Shown here one piece after another: positions 39,030 to 51,400 of a DNA stretch of 64,000 bases. A program made the translations under genes and the position numbers. Where the stretch lies: contig CM036754.1 of NCBI GenBank assembly GCA_020796225.1, forward strand, positions 14,027,867 through 14,091,866, given 5' to 3'. The DNA is from Arion vulgaris (lineage: Eukaryota > Mollusca > Gastropoda > Stylommatophora > Arionidae). The notes below the pieces were generated by a model. It was not told where the DNA came from. It saw only the letters and a list, made by a program, of their open reading frames with translations, and did no database searches. Every line of letters starts with the position of its first letter. The stretch's first letter is position 1.

Positions 39030-39500
39030 CAGAGATCCAGTAGTGAAGATAGCAGGGAAGATCTAGATGTGAAGATAACAGTGAAGATCTATATGTGAAG
39101 ATAACAGTGAAGTTCTAGATGTGAAGATAACAGTGAAGATCTTGATGTGAAAATAATAGTTTCAATCTAGATATGAAGATAACAGGGAAGATCTAGATGT
39201 GAAGATAACAGTGAAGTTCTAGGTGTGAAGATAATAGTTTCGATCTAGATATGAAGATAACAGTTTCGATCTAGATATGAAGATACCAGTGAAGATCTAG
39301 ATGTGAAGATAATAGTGAAGATCTAGATGTGAAAATAATAGTGAACATCTAGATATGAAGATAATAAGGCTCTAAATGTGAAAATAACAGTGAAGATCTA
39401 GATGTGAAGATCTAAATGTGAAGATCTAGATGTGAAGATAACAGTGAAGATCTAGATGTGAAGATCTAGATGTGAATATAACAGTGAAGATCTAGATATG
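39030..39500 (+). repeat. ~26-bp tandem array, imperfect
   Basis: About 18 units of GATCTAGATGTGAAGATAAC plus AGTGAA. Between the two genes. Sequence after it (39500-39960) shows no recognised feature. Confidence 0.92.
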
Positions 39501-39964
39501 AATAGTTGATCAAACTTGAATGTCCTAGTAAGATTGACAATTGACCAAGGTTTTAATGGAAAGATATTGTTGTTGCTGTACAAGACGACAAATGTTGGTA
39601 GTGTCACTGATTATTTTGTTAGTCCACGTCCAGGAACAAGAAAGTATACAAATGTGCCTGTATATCGTAGTGGGAAATCTGGCTGGAGTTTTCTCAAACC
39701 AACGAGTTTGAAATTGTTGTTGCTGAGCAAACTAGGGCATATATGACGGTCTTACTGACAGTACGTGAATGAAGTCTAAAGTTGGTAATACTGCTGTCCA
39801 GTTGCATTCTGAAACTACGTTCACGAGATCATCTATTATGTCCAAATCTCAAGCCATGCTTCACAAGGGCTAACATGATATGTTTCAGGATGAATAGATG
39901 TTGTCAGCTTCCAACTCCTGGGATGAATCCACTGTGCAATACATTCATATGTTCTTGGTAATCT

Positions 39965-40225
39965 TCTTATTCTTCTTTGCGTTCGTTCTTTACGACCAAA
40001 TTTAATCACTCTTTGTGAGATGTTTAATCATTGCCAAGAACGTGTATACGTTGCACATTGGTTTGGTAGGCCCTAAACACATAGACTTGTGCATGTTTAG
40101 GACACGTGCATCCCATTTCAGCCAAACCTCCTAGTCGCCTCTTACGACATGCGTGACAGGTAACAGTGGTTCTATTCTTTACACCTCAAATTTGGGCCCT
40201 GGTAACCACTCAGGCGGTTCTTGGT
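39965..40225 (-). mobile_element. SINE family C copy
   Basis: Reverse copy with CTTCTTTGCGTTCGTTCTTT, AGAACGTGTATACGTTGCAC, GTCGCCTCTTACGACATGCG and GGCCCTGGTAACCACTC. Confidence 0.82.
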
Positions 40226-40404
40226 AATGAGGGAAGACATGCTTGTATCAGAAGCATCTAGAATCAGGCTGTCGTGACTGGTTAGAATGAACGTAATGCG
40301 TTTTCTATGTCAAAGCATACTGTGTTGAAATCGCCTCTAATGACACAATCTGCGCTTGAAAACAATTGAAATCAAATGTTGTTTTAGTATAATTCATTAA
40401 TTCT

Positions 40405-40470
40405 TCTTCTTCTTCGTCTTTTGTCGTCACACTGCTACCGGGTTGTTGCCCAGTGTCGTGGTTTTCATTA
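40405..40470 (-). mobile_element. LINE tail fragment
   Basis: TTCTTCTTCTTCGTCTTTTG, then CACACTGCTACCGGGTTGTT and GCCCAGTGTCGTGG, the complement of the GRPRK-family 3' end. Confidence 0.75.
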
Positions 40471-40754
40471 ATTAATTAATTGATTTATCAAATTGGTAAG
40501 TCATGCAACTGTTGGGCATATTGAGGGAGTGTATATTTAATACCAATGACTGAATACGTGTACATCTTCAACTTCTGCTGAGTAAAAGTATTCAACTGTA
40601 GATCCTTTCAAAAATTATTGAGAAGTTACTTCTACTAATTGTGTAAACACGTGTTGTGACTTGCCCTGGTCATATTCTCATAACTGAAAGTTAAGAACAT
40701 GTTTTAATACCATGAGGAATATATACAAGTTATTCAGTGCTACATAGAACTAAT

Positions 40755-41155
40755 ACTGACATACGGATGCTAGTCATGGACAATGAACACACAGATCGAA
40801 AAATCTCTGAGGGCCACAGAGATGTGGTTTTACAGAAGAACGATGAGCATCCCATGGGCGGCTAAAATGATTAATGTTGAGGTGTTGAATGAGATCAAGA
40901 CACAGATAGAGCTTATCATCAATATAAGAAAGAGGCAATCATCAGGCATGTGATGTTGAGGGGAGGTTCACAACACACTGTGACAATCGGTAAAATCGAG
41001 GGTAGACGAGACAGAAAAAGACAGAGAGATAACATTTTGGATAGTATGACTTCATGGCACGGTAGAGCGTCAACATCTGAGTTGATAACAAACACCAAAG
41101 ACAGAGATTTGTGGAGATCCATAATCGCCTACGCCAGCCGGCACGGCACTTGATG
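40755..41155 (+). mobile_element. LINE C-terminal fragment (fifth type)
   Basis: Reads SLRATEMWFYRRTMSIPWAA, KMINVEVLNEI and SITRHTKDRDLW-like text (TNTKDRDLWRSIIAYASRHG then a stop). E.WFYRRM..IPW is a frequent LINE C-terminal motif. Decayed. Confidence 0.75.
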
Positions 41156-41159
41156 ATGA

Positions 41160-41410
41160 TGACATTGGTGAATACGACGTTGTGTTCCTATTTTTTATTT
41201 AATCAGCGGCACATGAGGGATAAAATGGTCCACCTCAAGTTTGCCGCCTTTAGTTTCCCCAGTCTTTCTCTGGTATCCAACTGAGACTAAGTCAACCTGA
41301 AAGCCGTAAGATCGGCGACAAAATCCCACTCTCACTGTGGAATATGATACTGAGACCACAAGCCTATTAAGCAAAGCACTTCCCGGAATTACGTTTTTAT
41401 TACTACTACA
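41160..41410 (-). mobile_element. Dispersed repeat family G (probable SINE)
   Basis: Shares GGTCCACCTCAAGTTTGCCG-like text, TTTCCCCAGTCTTTCTCTGG and ATTGTGGAAT-type blocks with 52070-52310. A B-box-like complement sits near the right end. Confidence 0.6.
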
Positions 41411-42312
41411 TGTACTATTATGTTTACTTCGATTCTCATAATATTAAACATGTTTTAAATTACTTTTGTTGTGTGTTGTTTTCTAATGGATGCACTATTG
41501 GTCAAAGTACGTACATTTTTAAAGCTTTCTCTTTATTTGTTCTTGTGTCTTTACTATAACAGATCTGTCCTATTTTGTCTAGTTCCGTAGTTATTATTTT
41601 TAGTACCAGTTCTACTGAAGCCTGTATCTCATTTTCTGACAGATTGCCTCTGAAATTTAGGGACCAAACTTGCACCTGCTCTTCTAGAGAAAATAACAGT
41701 AATCAAGAGTATCGCCTCCTTGTTGCTAATGACAACTAGCAATTGACCTATTTTCACCCTCGTCATAAAATCATCGACGACTGATTAGGAAACCGTTTGT
41801 AAGTTGCTTAAACAATACAGATCTCTATATTTATCATTGTTCGATCTTATCTATAAAGGGAAGAAGTTGATTTTTATTTATATATAGTATATTCTTAACA
41901 TCATTGAAGCGATCTGTACTCAAACAGCCTACAAAGTCAAAGTAAATTAGTTGGCGAACGTCAATATCAACATTCGTCTTGTTTCGTTTCAGTCGGAGTT
42001 GTTTCACTTCTTCACATTCTTGTATGTCTCTAACTCTACTTTTATTATTGTGTAACTATCCGAGGTTACACAGCAAACTAAGTTGGTACGTTCGGTTATA
42101 TTTTATTTTTAAATTAATGTTCTTAAATTAAATTAGTAAATTAGAAGGTAAGAAGGACTAACTGAATTATGATTAGTTATCGTTTTCTGTAAAGACTAAA
42201 GTTTTTTTAATTTATTATTAATATTAAAATATTAATGAGCTATTTTATTATTATATGATTCAGAGTTCAATAAATTCAAGTGATAACAAGAGTGTGAAGA
42301 TATTCAAAGATT
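41411..42312. other. Upstream region of gene 2, AT-rich
   Basis: TATATATAG at about 41880 is a possible but weak TATA-like site about 430 bases before the ATG. No other regulatory motif I would defend. Confidence 0.3.
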
Positions 42313-42404
42313 ATGTTTGAGCTATCATCAAATAATCAGAGCCCGGCCTCGGGAAAGTGGGTGTGGAAAGACGACCCATTGAACCCATCATTAGAATTCG
42401 AAAG
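42313..42404 (+). CDS. Gene 2 exon 1
   Basis: ATG at 42313 (in-frame stop just upstream) to donor GTTTGT; ends in phase 2. Reads MFELSSNNQSPASGKWVWK then DDPLNPSLEFE. No conclusive promoter motif is visible upstream. Confidence 0.72.
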
Positions 42405-45400
42405 GTTTGTGATTAAATACTTTTACTAAGTCCCAATATTCATGTGGTTCTGTGGTGTAGTGGTTATCACGTCTGCTTTACACGCAGAAGGTCGCGAGTT
42501 CGAACCTCGCCAGAACCTTTTTTTTTTTCATTTTTATCAGTTCTTATTCTACCTTGACGTGTTAGATCAACTTTCAATAGCGTGCCCTGTGCATATAACA
42601 CTTTTCCACTCCAACAGTACTTGGAGATTTGTTTCTCCTAAGAACAGTTGAGTGTGCTATGCCTCCACCTCCGTCATTTTCAAATGATCACTACCTAATT
42701 TATCCTCTTTGCCAGAATGACTGAGAATGTCCCTCTCTATAATCCTCAAAACCTTCGTGTCTTTTTAAATATCCAAAATACATTAATTTTCTTATTTGTT
42801 ACATCAGCCAGTTTTCTTTGATTTTGAGATCTTTCTAGGCGTCCGAGTGGTTACCGGGCCCTAAATTTGGGGTGTAAAGAATAAAACCACGGTTACCTGC
42901 CACGTAGGCTATGTCGTAAGAGGCGAGAAAGGGAGTTTTGGTTCAAATCGGATCCACATGTCCTAAACGCGTAGAAGTCTATGCGTTTAGGAGCGCACTA
43001 AACCAATGTGCAACGTATTCACGTTCTTGGCAAAGATCAAACATATCTCAAAGAGTGATTAAAATTGGTCGTAAAGAACGAACGCAAAGAAGAAAGATCT
43101 TTCTGGGTAGATCTATTTGTTCTCTTCTTTGTCCACGATATACGGAGTACTCTTCTGTAACATTTAAATTCAAAAGCACATATATTGTTTTCTTTAAGAC
43201 GAGGCACATCGTTTTCAACCTAAGAATGAGTGAGGTTTTTATTGTTATATCATGGCATGTTGGCTAACAAACATACAAAATAAGCTCAATGATAGAGAAT
43301 GCCAGTTCTACTTTCTTGTTAAATGTCCATGCATGACATGAGGACTCACATAAATACGATGGAAATATGCATGCCCTTAGTATTCTGATCTTTGTTGTCT
43401 TATCAGTTCCATTAAAAACCGCTTTTAGTTGTTTTTAACAATTTTTGTAGAGCTATTATTTTTTTCCTTATGATTTCTTTCATTCAATTTATTTATCAGT
43501 GACCGAGATATTCGAAACAGTTCGGGTTATTTTTATTATTTGAAAATGAAAATCAAGGCATATCCTTTACAGGACGTAGCCATCAACCACAGTAAACGAA
43601 CTGTTTATTTTCTAGGCACCACTTATACGTTCAGTAGTTTACCATTGTTTTCTGAACTGAGGCCTATTTTTAACCATTCGAAAAATATCATGGCAACGAA
43701 TTTGCTTCCAAACTGCCTGCCGCAGAGTTTGAACCAGATACGCTTTGGTTGTGATCAAGCTCACTACCACTTAAGCTACAGACACCCACTTTACAGACGC
43801 CCACTTTTTTTTATTTACTTTCTTTTAATAACAAAAATATATGTTGTGGTGTTTGTTGCGTCCTTCAATTAAATCAACAACAAAACTTAGATAATGCTGC
43901 AGATTGGAATAAAAGCTTTGGCATTGTGTGCTGTTGTTGTTTCTTTCAAGAACATTTTTCATTAACTCATATTTTCTTTTTCGAAAAAAACACAATTCAA
44001 GGAACATGCAAGTAGTTTTTAAAGAGATTTCAATTAAAAACTAAATATCTAATTAGAAATTCACTTGTTGATCAAATAACCGATCGGTTTTGACAGGCTT
44101 TGCACAGCCTCTTAGCATAGTTGGCAAAACTTAGCATTACATATGAAAATAAGACATATATAACACCAGTTCTTCCAGTCAAGTTTGTAAAATTGAGTAA
44201 AAGCACTTTAAATGTGTTTGTGTAATAAAGGAAAGAAAGGTTGATATAATACTAGGAAGATAAAATGAAACAATAACATTTCCTGACTGATCATTTTCAG
44301 TACTTTTCCAAACGCTGATAAGCAGGACAAGCGCAGAAGGGCTAAGGGCAGCGATGGAAAAGGCCGTGGAGACAGGTCAGTCTTCTTCTTCTTTTGTCCT
44401 TTTCTGCTTTTTTGCCATTAGGCGTAGCAGGTTTAACTGATGATCGGTTTCTGAGATAGGCCAGTGATTGATTAATTTGTTGGTATTTTGTGAACATATT
44501 TATTCAGTATTTACTAAGCATGTAATGATGGGCACCAAGAGAGCAATGTTCAACACAGCTTTCTTACCAACTCTGTGCTATCAGTGTCAGGCCTGGACGC
44601 TGACAACACAGTTTTCTTACCAACTCTGTGCTGTCAGGCCTGGACGCTGACAACAAATGAGAAATGAAGAATCCAAATGACAGAGATGAAGTGTTTAGCA
44701 TGAATTCTAACTATTACAAGAGATAAGATCAGAAATGATGAAATCAGAAGAAGAGTGGGATTCTTGCAGGAGCTACAGTATATAAAGAAACAACAGGTCA
44801 AATATTTCAGATAGGAATCTTCTTCTTCGAACGCTCCATATAGACCACCTGTAAACTACTCTGTGTGATTTGTATATGATCTGAGCATAAGAGCGATTGT
44901 ACTTTGTGCCAGTTATGCGTCTACAAGTAGGCCAGCACTTCCGATTTCTGCACTGCTTTTCATTTACTAGGGTAGCATCCCTAGGTCTACATCAGTCACC
45001 TCTTACGACATGCATTGTAGGTCGCAGTGTTACTATTCTTTGCTTCCTTGTGGGCTCCGCACCACACAGGTGCGGGATAGGAATCAAGGTTACCTTAAGA
45101 CAGTCTCCCACAAAGAGCATTAACACTCAGATACAACGACAAAACAGATCCAGAGAACGACCACGTAAATGATGGACCAACAGAATATCTGAGGCACTAA
45201 ATTTCACCTTAAAGTGCATAAGGAGGCTCACTCCAGGTGTCTCTTTTTTCAACCTGACACTAAAAGGCAAAACAGGATTAGAGAATAGATAGATTTATTC
45301 AGGGACTTGTTTGAGAAGAAAAGAAGTTTCTTAAACTGAGAATGGACGCTGCAACAGTTTCAACAACCATAGCATGACTTTCATTTAACTCACTCGCCCG

Positions 45401-48400
45401 AGTGGTTACCGGGTCCCAAATTTGGGGTGTAAAAATAGAACCACTGTTACCTGCCATGCATGTCGTAAGAGGCGACTAAGGAGGTTTGGCTGAAATCGGA
45501 TGCACATGTCCTAAATGTGTAGAAGTCTATGTATTTAGGGCCTACCAAACCAATGTGCAACGTATACACGTTCTTGGCAAAGATCAAACATATCACAAAG
45601 AGTGATTAAAATTGGCGTAAAGAACGAACGCAAAGAAGAAGAAGATTTAACTCACAGCTTATGGAGAGCACAGGGTACACTTTGTTTATTCTCCTCATAT
45701 ATGCACATGTCTCTATGGCTAAGTGGTTAAGACGTTTGCCTGTCATTCTGAAGGTTGTGAGTTTGAATCCAGACCGAGTTATTTTTTCATGCGATCCCTA
45801 GGATTGTTACTGGACCAAAGTTTGTGCTATGTGCAACACTATCTGTATTTTTGCCAAAGGGACAGAGCCATATGGGGAAACCCAGTGTACAATTCCACCC
45901 TTTGTATTTAGACCCTTTTTTAAAAAGACATGCACATATGTCTGACTTTGACAACATATTCTACTTTTTCTCTATCCTGGTCGTCACGTATGCACATATA
46001 TCTCTGTCTTGGAAACAAATTCACATATATCTCTGTCTAATTGTTGTCAATTTGTCCAACAGATGGTAGCTAGTTTACAGTAACATCAGTTCTTCCAGTC
46101 ACAGAACTGTCTGTTTATTTTATCATTCTTAAGAAGTTGTATAGGTTCTATATAATCTGACTCTTGTCGTTCTCTTTTATCTGACTCTTGATGCTGTCTG
46201 ATCTTCTATTCAACTATTTATCTTCTCTCTATTTATGTATGTTATCTGTTTATTAAACTCTGGATCTTTCCTTTCAGCCGACCCTGGATATTGTCTTTTA
46301 TTTGACACTCTTGCTTTAGCCTGTGAGAGCCTTGAGGCTTAAGGCAGCAACAGATTCACACCATTCTTCTCTGTTCTTGGTCGTCCTCTGTATTGTGTTC
46401 CAGCTGTGATTTCTTTCTTTAATTCGTCTGTTCTCCTCCAGGTCATTTTGGATCAATCATGTTTTTGCTTTGCCCTCTGGTGTTCATCTCAGTAAATTCA
46501 ACAATTGATGTTCACTTTTGTATAATAATAAAAAATGTCCCCCTTTATCCAGCTCAATGTGCTCTATCCAACTCTAAATATTCTCTAAATGAGATCTCTG
46601 CTATTTTTCTGTGTAAAGTTATTAGTAATAGCATTTCTTTTCCTTAGAGCAACCTCTGGTGTCCATAGAGCAGGAATGCTGGGAAAAGGACGGACAACAT
46701 TACAAAAGTATCAAAAGCCTGCCGTAGCAACGAAGAAGAAACAAAATGAACATCTGACAGTTACATTAGAGGATATCAAAAGTGAGCATACAGAATCACT
46801 GCTACTTTCTACCACATATATTGTCATGTTTTTATGAGCAGCATTCTGGGTATTGTTATAGTAAGATAGTAAATGCCAGCACAGATCATCCAGAGCCAAC
46901 TATAAACTTATGAGCCTTCGGACTCAGGTAAGAATTATGGGAAATCATACCACTACTACACCATGTGACCTCGCATTCCAGTATTTTGTATATAGACAAA
47001 TTCATTTTAAAATCAACACAAAATGCTAAATCGAAGTTACATTATGCAACAAGTTAAGTTTAACAATAAGAAATATCAATATAATGAATACTTTTCACCA
47101 ATAAATAACCACAGACTCACAGAATTGAGTAAAATTTCAAAAAGCTTGCAGTGCTCTATCAAACATCTATATTTTTCGGCCCCCTTTTCTGATCTAGATC
47201 AGGGAACCCTTGTCAGTTGTCTGGCCTAGTTATCTAGAGTTGGCTGTGGATCATCAGTGTGTGTGAGCACATGTGTGCGTGTGTGTGTCACTGTTTTATT
47301 GTACTGTAGGTTTCTCTACATTGAATTTTATACTTCTCTTTGTGTGTTCTCATTCGTTAGAAATCAATATCAGCAAACATCTAATACGTACATGGACGAT
47401 ATGATCTCATCTGATTGATATCTTGTGTGTGAGTGTTTGATTCAAATATGAACGGTTTGTCGACATAAATCTCTCTCTGCTCTCTCACAGATGTATCCCT
47501 TGAGAGGATGGCAGAAGTTTATCCAATCTCAGTCCAGTTTGAGTACTTGTACACGTAAGTTGAGTTTTTTGTTTACAGCTGAGACATTTGGCAAACTTGT
47601 AACACAAGTCTCACAGGGTTTGTCCAGAGCCGGATTAGACCAGCGCGGGGCCCGTAGCAAATTTTAGCGCGGGCCCTAAGTTTTGTATGATAATAAATAA
47701 TAAAACATAAATTTTACAAACAAACTTGTCTCGATTTAATGTGAGCAAATTTAGAGATAATACTAGACAAATCAATTTCTCTAAGTAAATTACATTCAAT
47801 GTTCATTAGGGTGAGGTTATTTAGACGATCTTGTCCCATCATGTTTCTTAACTCACTTTTTATACGCTTTAATGTTGAAAAGAACGTTCTCCGCTGCAGT
47901 TAGTAATCATTAAAGACAAGTAAATTCGTAAGACTATTTCTACATTTGGGAAACACGACTCTAATGAATTTTCCATTATAAGTTTATAAAATTGCAGTTC
48001 AAGGGCCTCATTCTTTTCGTTGCTAATAGCAGCAGCTACATTAGTTTTAGAAGTTCAGCGAACTGCACAAGTTCATCGCCTAGGCTTTCTTCCAAATCCT
48101 CTTGGTAAGAGCTGACAATATTTGGAGTTCTTTTCAAGATCTCTTCTGCTGTAAGAGATTTTAACTGCCGAAATGTTCCAAATACATCAGTCACTCTATG
48201 GTATTCTTCCATGCGTTTAGCTAAGGCAGAGAGTACATTATCAATTATGACAATAAACACCTGACTTTCAAATTTTTGTTTGGGTGTTTGATTTTCTACA
48301 ACTTCATCGAGCGTAGTAGAGCCACTAAAATCGTCGTACTTAGTATTTCGCTTGCGTCGTCGTGAAGTTTGTTGCTGATATTCTTGACAGTGAGTCAGGA

Positions 48401-51400
48401 TTTTGGCTTTGGCCTCAATATCTGAAAATGTAGGCCGCATTGCTTGAACGATCCGTGTAACGATTCATAAAGAGCATATCCCGTGTTAAGGTCTTGATCA
48501 GGTGACTGTAATGAAGCGCTAGACGCTTGCAAGCATTCTAGAATTCCGTTCCATAAAATGCTAACTATTCCCATTTCCAACTTACTCATCTCCAAAACTA
48601 GCCCATACGCTTGATTACGACACTCTACCTTTTGATCCATGTTATTTGAGATATCATCCAAAACTTGTTTGATAATGGTAAAACCACATAAAAGTGCTTT
48701 TGTCGCATCAGCTTGGGAAGACCACCTGGTGTCCGACAGTCTCTTCAAAGTCGGGAGTTTGAACCTGTATCTTCCAGTGCTTTTGTAAGAATGCCCCATC
48801 GATAGGTAGAAGCGGAAAAGAATGTATAGAGACTTTCAACAAAATCGAAAAAATTTAACCACTTAATATGACTATAACTCTGATTTAAAATATTTGAATT
48901 CATTGAAAACGAAAAATGATAGAAACTATTTTTAAAATTAATTTCTCACTGAAACATAAAATTAGCTATGTAAAATAAAATAATAATAAAATAACAAGAT
49001 GGGAGGATTTAAATACATTCAAAGTTAGCAGAACAAATAAAAATTACTCTCTGTGTCCGTTTGTGTGCTTCTCTGTAAAATTATGCAGCTCTGTGTTGCG
49101 GCTTCTTGTTGCGGCTCCTTCAAGTGTGTCCAAGTTTTCTGTTTAATCATTTGGCCCTTCCTCGCATTATTTTCTGGGACATCTAGTCGAGTGCAAAACA
49201 GTTTCTCACAAAAACGTGAATGACATGAAATTTATTTAGGAGTGCCCAGATCTGCTCATGTCTTAGAACAATATTTCATACGCCCACTTGCATTTATTTT
49301 AAACTAAGTTTCAGCAGCTAAAAACTACTGAACGAACAGAGACTTGAACTGGGTTATGAGTCAAATTTAATTGTTCTTTTGTTCAAGCTTTCAAGTTTTC
49401 GTTTATTAGAAGCGTGTGCACACAAGAGACACTCCTATACAAAAAGTAAAAAAACTGTTACGTTGTTAATGAGCTCAGTGTGACCGCCCAATTAAGTCCG
49501 AAATTGAGTAAACATGACCTTGGCCCTAACCTCAATAAAAAAAAAATGAAAGGTGGAAATTATTACCCACCTCCCAAACTTGGTTCCTTGTTTATGACTA
49601 GTGACAACTTAGCTCCAGAGCGCGGGCCCCCAAAGCGCGGGCCCGTAGCATTTGCTACTTCTGCTACTATGCTAATCCGGCTCTGGGTTTGTCCCTTCTT
49701 ACACAACATAGATTTTCTGACATATCTCTAGAAATAAAATGAAAATTGGGGCATATCCTTTACAGGACGTCACCACCAACCACAGTAAACAAGTTGTTTA
49801 TTTTCTAGACACCACTTATACGTTCTGTAGTTTGCCATTGTTTTCTGAACGGCGAGGTCTATTTTCACAGTTTGTAAAAATCCATGGTAACAAATTTGTT
49901 TTCCCATTGCCCACCATGGAGTTTGAACCAGGTACACTTGGATTGTGATCGAGCTCACTACCGCTAAGCCCACAGACAGCCACATATCACTAGAACAAAA
50001 GTTATAAACATTGTCATAGTTGGGAGTGGGAGTCGAGTATAAGAGCTCGTTTCAACTAAACATTTTCATAGTTGGGAGTGGAAGTTGAGAATAAGCTCTG
50101 ATCTCAAACTAACTACTCCAAAAACATGTGTTTCAAACACCCTCTGATAACAAAGTCTAGTTTCTGACCTTCTTGTTGCTGTACTGTTTAAGTACTGTTT
50201 AAGTACTGCTGTACTATGTTTAAACTAACATAGGAAAGTGAGAAAGATGAGTCTCTGGCAACTCAAAACATGATCATTCAGGAAGATGTTATCGGTTATC
50301 CTTGTAAGGCAGCTTGTCTATTAGAGTAAAACTCTGAATTCAAACCTCCATTGTCTTGCAGTCTCACCTAGTCACAGTGACAGCTTTTTAAAGTAAACTA
50401 CAAGATCCAATCTGGTGCAGCATTCCACAAGACATTCATTTATTCAATAACTCCAACATAAACAACAGATCAATATCATATGTATACAGGAGACACATCT
50501 AAATACTGACTGTCACTTCTACATCAGAGACTATGAGGCACACAGACTGGATAAGGATGGACACAAGTTAAACATAATCACTATCATAAAAATACATCGT
50601 AGCTACAGAAACCTCCAGAAGTACAAGCAAAGCCGAATATCTAACAATCAAAATACATGTTCTTCCAGAACCAATACACATCACCAACAACTACTACTGC
50701 CCTAACAATATGAGACTAAAACTAGAGAACATACATCATCATCAAGTAGCTTGTCCCTTCCAGAACCAATACACATCACCAACAACTACTGCCCTAACAA
50801 TATGAGACTAAAACTAGTGAACGTACAAACGGCTGAAAAGAATCATTTAATTCTAGCTGACTTTAACAGTCTCCTCCCCTTCCCCAGTTGGGTATATGTT
50901 ACTATGGACACAAGAGAAAGAGAAGGTAGAGAAATAGATTACAGAAAACCTGTTTAACTTAATAAACAAACCCGACTCAGGGACAACTTCTACTCAAGAC
51001 TATGGAGAATACAAATCACACCTGATGTCCAAAAACACACAGAAAGAGAAGGCAAGAGAACTTACTAACCCAGAGAATGAATGCTGGAAAGAGAACTAAG
51101 CAGACAGTTGTTTGAACTACGAAATACATTGAAGTTTATGCAAGAGACAATATTGACTACATAAACAATATTTCAAGAGAATGAAAACAAGAAAAAAAGC
51201 TGAACTTAACAGTAACATGCATTATTCAAACTGGAGTAGTTGACTCCTTATTTTACACAGTGACTCTCTACTCTATACAATGGTTCCAAATGAGACACTG
51301 TGCCCTAGTCACTACCCACTCACTGCCCAGACACTACCCAATCTGCCCAGCTGTAAGTTAACATGCTGATGACTTTCTGAGTTGGGATAAAATGTGGCGT

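Larger units (their letters stand above)
47625..49685 (-). mobile_element. hAT transposon (ZMYM1/DUF4371-like) with perfect TIRs and TSD
   Basis: Both ends carry CAGAGCCGGATTAG and its exact inverse. Flanks GGTTTGTC at 47617-47624 and 49686-49693 are identical. Transposase pieces lie on the minus strand. GC-rich subterminal GCGCGGGCCC motifs occur near both ends. Confidence 0.93.

Noticed and set aside
39516..39746. A small gene
   Set aside because: A 76-codon frame with no family resemblance, splice context or repeats; I could not support it.
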